Positions 47,560 to 57,959 of a DNA stretch of 64,000 nucleotides are shown piece by piece; the first letter of the stretch is position 1, and every line of letters begins with the position of its first letter. Position numbers and translations under genes: made by a program. The notes beneath the pieces are model-generated. The model was not told the DNA's origin and made no database searches. It saw nothing but the letters and a program-made list of their open reading frames with translations. The stretch spans positions 2,728,001 to 2,792,000 of the forward strand of contig NEEC01000002.1 of the NCBI GenBank assembly GCA_002189035.1, given 5' to 3'. Origin of the DNA: Utricularia gibba (taxonomy: Eukaryota; Streptophyta; Magnoliopsida; Lamiales; Lentibulariaceae).

Positions 47560-49400
47560 GCACATCCTCCCTCAGATTCTTCTATCCATAGCATGTGTAT
47601 CTATCCTTAGTCCTCATGTTGATACAAAAGACAAAATTATTATTTGAATTCCAAAATGATACATACACATAATTCAAAAAGATGATGATTTAAATCCCAG
47701 TCTCAACAGTGATATTTATTCAAAAAATGAATAAGTATTATTTTTTAATTCAAATAATATTAATTTGGGTTCAACATATTTTTTTTCGTTGAATACGGAA
47801 TTAAATATTTAATATAAATTCGAAATTTCCATATTAGCTGTGTTTTGATATGATGGATTTCTAAACTAAACCTATCAAATATCATAAGCTAATTAGTTAA
47901 CAGACAGGGGCTTAGTGTGTAACGAGGAGTCAATTCCCCTAAGATTAAGGCATTAATCATTCCTAATACCTACGGTGATTACGAGGAGCCACTGGCCAAT
48001 AATAATCTACTCTTAAATTCATCAAAATTTTGAATTTTCAGAATAATTTTAATATATACCAAAAAAAAAAATTCCACCAACTTTAACTTGTGTATGAGCT
48101 TTTACATTTACTACATTTGTATGGAATGTTGGTCAAAGCAGAGAGTTGCCTTGTTTTTTGAGTATTCATAACTTGGAAAGTTTTTGACATGTTACACAAC
48201 ACACATCCAGAGATTTGGAAAGTTACCTTATCAATACTCGGTTGGTACATTTAGTTGGGAGGAAATTGCACCAAAAAATCTAAATGTTTTAATATTTTGG
48301 TAAAATTGATCTCCACTTTTTAATGCGAATTAAGTATTTCGTTCCTATTGACAAAGTCAGTCTCTAAAATTTGAGTATAATTAGTTTTCAAAATTTTATA
48401 TATTGAGTATAATTAATCTCCAAAATTTTATATTTATAATGTTTTTGATCTCTTACTTTTCTAACATTGGGTAGAATTACTTCCTTACGATTCAAAACTA
48501 TACACAGTTAATTTGAAGATTAATTTTATGAAGTTTTAGATGATTGGAGGTTACTAATGATAATTATTTCAAATAATGACACAATAAATATTAAATTATA
48601 AGTAATTAATTTTACTACTGTTTTGAAATAATAAATAATAATTATGTTTAAATAATAAAGAAATGAATAAAACAATTCAATAGGTTTTTTAAATCCAATA
48701 TTTTGCACTGGAAAATAAATTGAAAGAGGTTTTTCAAACGGAACGTCTTGCCGTGAGGAGTGAGATCACAACACTCGTACGGCGCGATGACGCTCACAAT
48801 CATGCGGATGCTCCTCCTGTTGCACGTGGTGGACTTGTACGATCCCCCCGACTTCCATCCCTGCCAGACCTCTATAATTAATTATCCCAAAATTCTTTAA
48901 ATAAAATAATGAATGACATAAACAAGAAAAAAGAAAAATAGAAAGTCCAAGGTGAGAAGAAACTAGTGAACACCTCGGTTTTGGAAGAGTCTTAATAGTA
49001 CGAATCAATGCACGCGGTGTTGCCCCGGGACGTGGTGGTGGTGTGCTAACTTGAACCAGGCCGGCCGAAGACAGATATATCCTCTGGGCATTCCGCACCA
49101 AAACCCAACTGCAAACCGAACAAAATCCTGACTGGATTCAGGGGTTTAGGAGTTCCAAAGGGGAACTTCTACGTCAATGCATACCAAAAACTACTACCAG
49201 TGGTACCTTCAGAGAGAGTAACACAACACGTTTAAAATATTGAAAACAGGGAGTTGCCTTGATTAAGTCTAATATCACTTTCTATTATATTAAGACAACA
49301 ATTTCATACATAGTATGTTTATTTTTTTCACATAGTTAATGATAGACGACCACTTTTCTATACACCTTGGAATTGGTTCCAACACACACACAGACACTCA
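47560..49400. other. AT-rich spacer with an unresolved GC-rich patch
   Basis: Mostly AT-rich sequence. A GC-richer patch at 48750-49100 has open reverse-strand segments (for example VQVSTPPPRPGATPRAL), but they lack an ATG and have no convincing splice structure or known motif. Nothing else was recognised. Confidence 0.4.
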
Positions 49401-49404
49401 ATGT

Positions 49405-49725
49405 TAGAAGTTTTCCAAAAATTGCTTACAATTACAAGAGGGTGATTATAACGTAGATGAGGGAGCTCTCTTTTAGGTTCATCTTTGATTGCTTGGCGAT
49501 TTGGCCTTTCCTATAGAACAAGTAATTTCTTGTTTGATCCTCTTTCCTAATGATGAGTAGTACTCTCAATTGCCATCTTATGGCCTTTTTATTTTTTTTG
49601 TCTTCTTTAGTTTTACATGGTGTATCCGGGCTGCTGGTCATGTCATGGGCAATTGTACCAAATTGGCTCATTACATCCACCTTGGTTCTATCAACGAAAA
49701 AGCAGTTCGGCTGTCTCTCCTTCAA
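49405..49725 (-). repeat. Copy A of a diverged duplicated segment
   Basis: This segment resembles the one at 50045-50340 over roughly 300 bp. Reverse-strand translations align, for example TSSPDTPCKTKEDKKNKKA against TSSRDTTHKPEEDKTEAQE. The unit is of unknown nature, possibly a decayed gag-like or other transposon fragment. No termini were found. Confidence 0.5.
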
Positions 49726-50044
49726 GATATGATGATCCTCTCAAGCAGGTTCTATGGGAGAACAACCTTTTCAATGAATGAAAACCTCAGGGTGGGCAGT
49801 AGTTCTATGGATTTCCAAAATGGCCCAAGGTTAGATTTTCACGACAACTTGCCAATTCTTGGGTAATGGATTAACGGTACGAGAAGTCCCTTTGCGAGGC
49901 CTTAACTTGGAGATGTGAGAAACTGGATGCAAACAAACATAGAGGGAAGATCAAGCTTTTATGCAAGATTGAAAAATTTGCTCGATGGAATTTGCTCGAG
50001 GGCCCTTAGAATTATGCTGAAAGGTCAAAGAACACTCTCACAGA

Positions 50045-50340
50045 ATGCTACAAGTTTTCTGAAAACTGCCTAAAAATTACAAGACAGTGACTATAATCAG
50101 ACATAAAACGTGGATGTGAGTTGTCTTCTGGGTTCATCCTTGGTTACTTGAAGATTTAGCCGTTTTTCGGAAGATGCAATATCTTGTTTGATATCCTTTT
50201 CTAATGATGTGTATATACGCTGAAACGCCACCTCTTGTGCTTCTGTTTTGTCTTCTTCAGGTTTATGTGTTGTATCTCTGCTGCTGGTTGCCACGAGTGG
50301 CGGTCTCAAGTTGGCTCGTGACAGAAATGGTAAATGTGGT
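50045..50340 (-). repeat. Copy B of a diverged duplicated segment
   Basis: This is the second copy, in the same orientation, about 640 bp from copy A. It has a slightly longer reverse-strand ORF (RIYTSLEKDIKQDIASSEK region) with charged, coiled-coil-like composition. I do not recognise the family. Confidence 0.5.
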
Positions 50341-50597
50341 GGTATTTAATTATTGTGGTAAGGTTAATGTCTCAACCAAGAAGCGGTTCACATCATGGCA
50401 TGGTGCAGATAAGCTGAGTCAATCAAAACATCAAATTGGATGGTCTTGCTTCTCGTTCTGCGCAACGCATTGTGCTACAATCCATGCTCCTATTAGGATT
50501 GGGATAACAAAGAACGTCACAGCACCAAGACAGGAGAGCACTGCTATCACAATAAATTTTTTCAAAACCATATAAATGTTACCTGATGTTATTCAAC

Positions 50598-51121
50598 TCA
50601 ATTCAGCTGTCTGGCTTTGCGAGCACAGTCGGCAAAATCTTTGACAAACTGGGCGCACTTTAAAGGGGCGTCGGCATGCTGCTTATAGCAGTTGGTACAT
50701 GCGTCCTTCTCATTCAAACATGGCATCGGCTTGCGATTTGGGAGCTTAAATTCTTTATCATGAAGATCCTTAGCTCTTTGAGTGACTTCATTTACCATGT
50801 TCTCCTCTCGTTTCTGAAGTTTCTCCAAGACCTGTTCACTTTCCTTGAGGACAGTGCGGATGGCATCTATCTCAGGATTCACGGGGTTCTGAGTTACAGC
50901 AGGAAAGTACGCGGGAGGAGGCTGGAGGGGCCATCCACCGGAAAGTGGATCATGAAGTTTCTTCAAATCATTGGATGGCAGATTTTGTTTTGCACCTTCT
51001 GGTTTGTGTTCCTGAGCAGTCTTGGTTTTGGCTTCCTAGTTTTCTTTTTTACCGGTTCAGTTTCACTGAGCAACTTTCTGGCCAAGCGGCTGCTGATATG
51101 AACCGTAAATGGTTCATCCAT
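50598..51121 (-). CDS. Twin CX9C (CHCH) mitochondrial protein, one-base frameshift
   Basis: This is a small plant CHCH protein, probably of the mitochondrial intermembrane space and oxidised by the MIA40 pathway. The C-terminus has the twin CX9C pair: C-LNEKDACTN-C and C-AQFVKDFAD-C, joined by YKQHADAPLK. Before it lies a coiled coil (ESEQVLEKLQKREENMV) and the family stretch VTQRAKDLHDKEFKLP. The start is ATG at 51121 (DEPFTVHISSRLARKLLSET). The frame then breaks: an A run at 51029-51026 of four needs five for the downstream frame (AQEHKPEGAKQNLPSNDLK) to follow. Restored length is 174 aa. It resembles MIC19/CHCHD3-like proteins only in general layout, so a MICOS role is not claimed. It is divergent from the DnaJ gene. 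Confidence 0.83.
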
Positions 51122-52203
51122 CACTCAAGCAGCTTCTATGTACTCTGAAATATGAAGCACCATGGTTGAAAATGGAGTTAGTCCAGTGAACGGAAACAAC
51201 ATAATCACAAAAAAAAAATGCAAGAAAATCCCAAGCATAGCTCGGTACTGCAGGAAACTAGAACCCTTTGTACTAAAACACTGCATACTCAAATACAGCA
51301 GAGGCAAAGGCATTGAAGGAGATAATACACTTTTTTTAAACCGTCTTAAATCTTCCATAGGTATCCTTGTAACTGAACATCAAAATTCATACTGGCATCA
51401 AGGCCAAGCATCCCATAAACATCAAAATCAATAAATTCTGTGGAGCACTAGCGCGATGCCTACTCTATGCTACAGAGCAAAATATGAAAGTAACGAATCA
51501 ACCACTCCAATGGAAAATAAAAGAATGTAAAAAGTCAAAAAATACAAAAAGAAAACGAGATCTTCAATCCAGAGGCATAAATATTTGACAAGTTTAAGAA
51601 GTAATTCAGCCAAAACATTCTGCATCAAACAGAAATCTAGGATATTCACCACTGAAAAAGAAGCACGCAGCAGTAATTAATCTTCAGAGTAAAGCGGATT
51701 TCCTACACGCCAACCCTATTTCAATTTCCACAAAACTCTCAACAATTACCACAAACAACTTCCAGGACGCCTCCGCCGAACTGAGGATCCACAGGAGAAA
51801 AGATCAGTTACCTCTCGACTCGACGGAAAAGACTTCCCCTGAACTTCTCGAGAATATCGAAATTAGACTCGACGAAAACTGCAATTCCTAGGATGGCCCA
51901 TGATGTGGCCCGTGTTCCAGGCCCGTTCGTTTGAGCTTTCAGGCTTGCCCAGGCCCAGGATCTAATTAACATGGGCTGACGGCAATTATACGCAACTAGA
52001 GAATTTTATGTTTATTTATACACTTTTTAATAAACTAGGGATTTTTATTTTGTTACCTTTGTTCTTCAAGTAAGCCTAAACCCAAGGACAGCGATAAACC
52101 TTGGGAGGAAAGAAATCGGATTTCTTTGTGGAATCGTCTAAGCGTTGATCTTTTACTACACTCCGAGTTATTACTCTCTGCGGATTCCACTCGCAGGAGA
52201 AGG

Positions 52204-55200
52204 ATGAGCAAGAATGGAGACCCGGACAACAAGCAGCTCTATGCGTTGCTCAATGTGTCGCCGGAAGCATCCACGGAAGAGATTCGAAGGGCTTATCGCC
52301 AATGGGCGCAAGTTTATCATCCGGACAAGTACCAGTCTCCGCATGTATACAACTGATAACTCCTTTTGGTTTACTACCTTTTTGTTTTCAATTTTGATGA
52401 TTGGGTTGCAATTTTCTTGTATGCCTCTTTCGAGGAAGTTGGGTTGTTGTGGGTTAACGTTGCTGGTAGGATCTCATTGCTGTAAGGGTTTGTTTTATCA
52501 TGAAGATTTAGGAGAATTAAGTAGTTATGATCTTTTAAGGATCAGTTTCTATTGCAATTATGCAGATGAAGGACATTGCAACAGAGAATTTTCAACGTGT
52601 ATGTGAAGCTTATGAGATTTTAACAGATGAAAATAAAAAGGACTTTATATGATATATATGGAATGGAAGGCCTGACTTCCGGATTGGAGCTAGGCCCTAA
52701 ACTGAGCAAAGTTGAAGAGATCAAGGAAGAACTCGAGAGACTGAAACGCCTGAGAGAGCAAGAAAAGTTTTCTGCACGTACGCGTTCTACTGGTTCGATT
52801 CTGGCAAATTTATCATGGCCTAGTTTTTTAGATGGAGATGGCCTTATGAGAGGGTATGATCACAAATCCTTGTAATGTCTTACTGAAGATGCTCTTGTGG
52901 GTTGTATATGCGTGCATTTACATTTCTTGTAAACCATCATATTGACTCCATGCCAACTTAATTTTTGAAGGGTGTAGTAAATTCGAATATCTTGAAGTAT
53001 TGCTTATGCATTATATCTTCGTAGCTCAAGTTCAGCTCTCTTGTTATCAGCGTGTATCTTGAGATAATTGACTTTACTGGTACTCCTTTGTTTTCTAGGA
53101 TGGGTATGGCTAGTGAGTTTCAGTCTCAAGTATCCAAGGATACTGCTTTGGTTATTGGTGGTAATTTGGCCGTTAATTCTAATGCTGGTGGAGGTGCAGC
53201 AACTGCAGTTCTCAGGCATCAAATTTCTCCAGTTTCATCATTGGAATTGATGGGCTCCATGGGGCTTCAGTCACTAATAGGAGCACAAACATCTTAGTAA
53301 TATGTTTTTCAATTCTGAGAGAATTTCTTATTCAGTTTAGATGCATTTATTCATTTTCATTTGGATTCTATTGACAGCCAATTATCTGTTCACTCATCGG
53401 CAACAATGGGTGTTACAATGTCATTGAGAGATGGCTCACTGAATCTCTCAAACACCTGGAGCCGTCAGCTCTCAGAAACGACAACGGAAATGTATGCTTA
53501 CCCATTTGGATTTATTACTCTTTGCTTGTGGATTGTAGAATGATCTATTATGGTGTTCCGCTATAGTTCTATTTATTATCTGATAATGGAATGACTTGTT
53601 TACTGTAATTATCAACATCAAAAAATTTGGTGTCTGGATTGGGGTTACTATCATGTTAATGCATTGATTAAAAGTATAGGTGTCTGTTTTCCTTTTTTAT
53701 TGTGTACTACTTTTTTTATTTATCTCAGATACAACTTTCCTTGGGTCCGGATTCATCCATTGGCATTGGGTGGAGAATGAAGGAGCAAAAAAGGTCTGCT
53801 TCGGGAGAGGTCAAGGTGAAAATTCTATGTATTGTGAGACAGTTCTGCTTGTTATACACTTTCTCGCCAATTGAAGCTCATTTTCAAATGATTAATACTT
53901 TCAGTTAGTGTCAGAGTTAATGAATGTCTTATGAATTTTTTTCAAAACTCTTTAGATTGGTACAAATTCATTCGGAGCAACTGCACATTACACCCATCAC
54001 TTCTCGTCAAAATCACATGGACGAGTTTCTGGCTTGGTTGGAAGGTTGGTTTGTTGCTAGTATTTCTGTATGCGTATAAATATGTTGATAAACGAATATT
54101 TGAACTGTGTTCAATATGAATTGCTGTCCTGAAAAACTCTGATGCGTTATGCATTTTGCAGCAACGGACTTGCACTTGAGATTGGGGGTGAAGAAAGATA
54201 TCTGAATTAAGCACTGTTCGGATGCTATATTCAATTGGGCTGCAGGTCTGAATCTATATGTCACATAGCAATTATCTTTATGGATGTTCATGGTAATGCC
54301 AAAACTTATTCCATATCCAATATGCGATTTTCCATTTAAGATGACTTGTCTTTTAACAGGGCCTGGTTTGGAAATTTGAATTGCACCGTGGTGGGCAAAA
54401 GTTGGTCATTCCTGTAAGCGCTTGAAAGTGATTAAAATGCGGGGTTTTGATGTTTGTTTGCTGTTCTGTGTGATTTGATCCTTAGAATATTTCCAGTAAG
54501 ATGGTATTTTTACTTGCAGGTATTACTGTCCAATGTTTTGAGTCCGGCTTTTGCAGCAGGAACTTTCATTGTTCCAGTATCTCTTTATTTTTCCCTAAAG
54601 GTTCGTTAGTTGAGCATCTTCGCTTCTTCAATCAAACCCTGCTGCCTTTTTTTTTTTCTTTTTTTTTTCCTATGCCAAATGAAAATTGGTTTGATTAAAA
54701 CTTTTTTACGTTGATGCTTAACAACGGTTGCTTATGAGGTTTGATGGTGATGATTCCCACCTAATGCATTTCAGAAGTTGGTTTTGAAACCATACTATCT
54801 TAGACGGGAAAAGAGGGCTGCATTGGAGAACACTGAAAACACAAGGAACCAGGTATGGTGATCAAGGTTTTCTTTTTGCAAATTGCTTATCCATTGAGAC
54901 TCGGATTTTCAACTGTTGTTCAACCTGAATCTTGAAATGTTCCTTTGCCTGAGCTATTTAAAGGTGCAAGAGTCGATGACAAAAGCCAAAAAGGCTCAAG
55001 AACTGCTGAAGAATGTTGCTGAGAGGAAAAAAATAGGCAACTGGAGATCAATGGGTTGGTTATACTTAAAGCAGTTTATGGCAGTCGCAAAGCCATTTCA
55101 GATGCTCAAAAATCAAAGGAAACGCAAGATGAAATAGCACTCCAAATCATCGATGTAGCCATACCTCTTACATTTCTTGTAACCGATTCAGGGGAACTCA

Positions 55201-55525
55201 AGGTATTCTCCTGCTCTGCTGTTCCTGTTTATGACGGCTGCATTCCAGGGATACTCAGAAATCTCGTATTTAATTTCTTTCGGCAGCTACACGACGGTAT
55301 AAAAAAGTCCGGGATTATGGGGTTTTGTGATCCTTGTCCTGGAGAACCAAAGCAACTGCATGTTGAGTATGCCTATGGTAGCAAGAAATACGAGGTAGGA
55401 GATCGTTATCTTCTGTATGCGTTTGAATCTAATTTATTGATTGACTAGATGTTGCCACTGATCTCCAGGTTGCCGTTGATGATTCTAATGAGTTACGAAT
55501 ACCCCAAGAAAGCCACCGAGTTTGA
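52204..55525 (+). CDS. ATJ13: ATJ13/OWL1-like DnaJ protein (DNAJC11 family), 13 exons, four one-base frameshifts
   Basis: The homologue of Arabidopsis ATJ13/OWL1, a J-protein with a DNAJC11-type C-terminal domain involved in very-low-fluence light responses. Exons are 52204-52344, 52566-52853, 53099-53296, 53378-53491, 53729-53815, 53956-54044, 54162-54245, 54360-54413, 54520-54600, 54775-54852, 54964-55202, 55287-55394 and 55469-55525. The J domain has HPD in [13 protein letters not shown]. Later blocks are [72 protein letters not shown] and RIPQESHRV. Splice sites are canonical, but the frame fails at four places: AAAAA at 52635-52639 (one A too many), GG near 53486 (one short), GTGAAG near 54189-54192 (one G short) and A7 at 55027-55033 (one short). 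Correcting all four gives one continuous protein. It is either a recent pseudogene or an intact gene with sequence errors. Confidence 0.85.
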
Positions 55526-55769
55526 GCATACAGTTATAGGCAAACTCTTTAGATAGGAAGTTTGGACTTGCAGCTTCATCTCTTCAACGCCAAAGATTTT
55601 TGATCGAGATCTTCGTCAATAAGTCATTTGGGTGCATGTGTTTTCAACCTTGTGCTCACATTCGATATCTGACCGATGAAAGTGCTCTCGTACAGCATTA
55701 TTATCTTTATGATACATTGCTTGGAGATACTGTTGCTGTTCATTTCTCCAGCAGAGCATGGAGCATCAA

Positions 55770-57874
55770 TCACCCCAACCAAGGGCTGTCCTGAAACGAA
55801 CAATGGGCTCCTCTGCGAGGCCACTCTGCATCCACTGGTCTTGCAAACACCGGGCTCCATGTTGTGGTTCCATCTTCGTATGAGTTGTGGGTGATCCGGT
55901 GGATGTCAGATCCATCAGCTTTGATCACAAAAACATCGCCATATGGCTGAAAATGATGTGGGTTGGAGATGGGTTCTGCTGAAACTCCGGCATAATCGGA
56001 GACGAACACAATGTGTTTTCCATCTGGGCTGAACCAGGGGTGGTTGATCCGACCACCGGTGCCACTCTGCATCACCTTGTGAAGCCCTGTTCCATTAGGG
56101 TGAATCTTGAAGAGCTGGAAGCTTTCTGAGTCGGGATCCTCCCGGTTGGAGGAAAACACGATCCAATCTCCATCCGGCGACCAGTTACACATGGTGTCCG
56201 TCCATGGACCTTCAGTTAAGCGCTGCAGCTCTCCGTTTTCGCCATTTACGGCATCCATGATGTAAAGGTTCTTGTGACCGGAACGGCCCGACCGGAAGAC
56301 GATCCATCTTCCGTCCGGCGAGGGTGACGGAAATGCATTGTTCCTCCCTCCCAGGGACAGAATTTTGTAGCTCGAACCTTCGCCGTCCACATCAACTGAA
56401 ACAATGTTGACTTCAGCGCTCTCTTCGGCGAATATAGAGCCTACGCTTGTGTAAACCACGCCATTCCTTTTCGGATCCCACGCGGTGGCGAACGCCGGTC
56501 GGTTCAGCACTTGGCGAAGACCGGTGCCATCGCTGTTCATCACATAGAGACCTGAACCCGCATACGAGTCCGGCTCCGTCGTCAATTTCACGAATGCGAT
56601 CCTCCGACCGTCCGACGAGTACGACGGAAACGACCCGTCGATCTGAACCAGCGACAAATTCGGAATCGGGCTCCGAACAGTCTCCACCAGTAGATCGCTG
56701 CTCCTCGCATTTTCCGTTGCTCCTCTGCACTTATGGTACCCGACTGTTAATGAGTCGGGCGAGATAAACGGGTTGAAATGATGGGCACTGGGTGTAATGG
56801 ACCGGGTCGTGAAGATAAAGCTCTTCGAAACGATGTCGTACAGCTCCACGTGTCGAAATTCGGTGCCACGCCTCCTCGTCACCACGGCAATGAAGCTGGT
56901 GTTGGCCGGAGATGCCGCCGGTGTAAAAGCATGAAGACCGGGTCTCGTCACCCGTTCAACGGAGACGGATCTCGCATTGGGTTCATCTCCACTGATCGAA
57001 AATGAAGCTGTAAAAATACTCCACCAACCATCTTCACACCGCCTATGAAAATACAGCGTCGAATCATCTGCCCAGCTCGGCCAACCGCCGTGGTCTACGA
57101 TCTTGATTCGCTTCGATCCATCTTCCGTCAGGAAGATATAGATATCTGTACCCAATTCCTCGATCTCCCCTGCCAGCCCTTCTCACCGTACGACGCTACC
57201 GCTGTCCAAACCCCGGACGGCGAAACGGCGGGACTGAAATCTGCCACCCCTCTCGGCGTCAGCCGCCGCGTCGAGCCGGTGGGGAGCACAGTAGAGTATA
57301 CCGCCGTCCAGCTCTCTCGAGGCTCACCCGGATCCTCGTGAGTTGAAACGTATATCAAATTTTGCCCAACCAAGCTCGGCCGGTCCTTCATCGAACGGCC
57401 GCCGCCGGAATGTTCATCTCCGATCAGAAGTATCTGACTCCGTTTCGATTCAGCAAGCGAACGAAACCCAACCCGTAATATATCCGGGTCCTGGTAGAGA
57501 TCCGACCCTGAACCACTGGACACAATTGGGGCTTCTTCTTGAACGGAATCCAAATAAACCCCCGAGGACCCATTCCGCTCCGATACGTAAACAACATGAG
57601 TTGCCTGCACAGATGGAGCAGGCGATCGGGGGAGCGACGAAATTGACGACTTGGACGGAAAATAGCCGTTAAAATTGATGGACACGCCGTCGGTGAGGCG
57701 GGTTTCTTTGAGTGAACCAGACGTCGCAATTGAGTAGATGTCGAATGAGTAACTGGATCTCAACCATGTAGCAAAGGCAATGCTGCTCCAACCACCACCG
57801 TCCTCCCAGGAGCTCGGAAGCGCGGAAGCCGTGAATACGAACAGGAACCAGCAAAAAACGCTGGTGGTCTTCAT
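55770..57874 (-). CDS. TolB-like beta-propeller secreted protein (At1g21670/At1g21680-like), single exon, one-base frameshift
   Basis: A predicted secreted protein of about 701 aa with a signal peptide (MKTTSVFCWFLFVFTASALP). It has repeated TolB/WD40-like propeller blades: RLTPRGVADFSPAVSPSGVW, AFPSPSPDGRWIVFRSGRSG, MCNWSPDGDWIVFSSNRED and HPWFSPDGKHIVFVSDYAG. Each blade carries the PDG-x-x-IVF-x-S pattern. Members of this plant family have no firmly assigned activity. An ATG fifteen codons upstream (57919) is possible, but 57874 leads directly into the signal peptide. The frame breaks once after EKGWQG: the run CCCC at 57167-57170 (GGGG on the coding strand) should have five, after which EIEELGTDIYIF follows as in relatives. 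The gene is convergent with the DnaJ gene, 245 bp between stops. Confidence 0.86.
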
Positions 57875-57959
57875 CTCCCGCCGAGTAGCGCTGTAAATCA
57901 ACGAAGGTGCATTGTGCACTTTAACGGGGACTGGAAGGCTCCCCCTAAATGGGCTTATG

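Noticed and set aside
48766-49101. Reverse-strand ORF with a Pro/Arg-rich stretch, considered as a secreted peptide gene
   Set aside because: It has no ATG, no signal peptide, no cysteine framework and no consistent splice sites.
51036-51052. A GT...AG segment that would act as an intron and repair the twin-CX9C frame
   Set aside because: It is only 17 nt long, far below the minimum for a plant spliceosomal intron. A missing A in the nearby A run explains the frame break better.
56413-57005. Several ORFs on both strands within the TolB-like gene
   Set aside because: They are shadow frames of a GC-rich single-exon gene.
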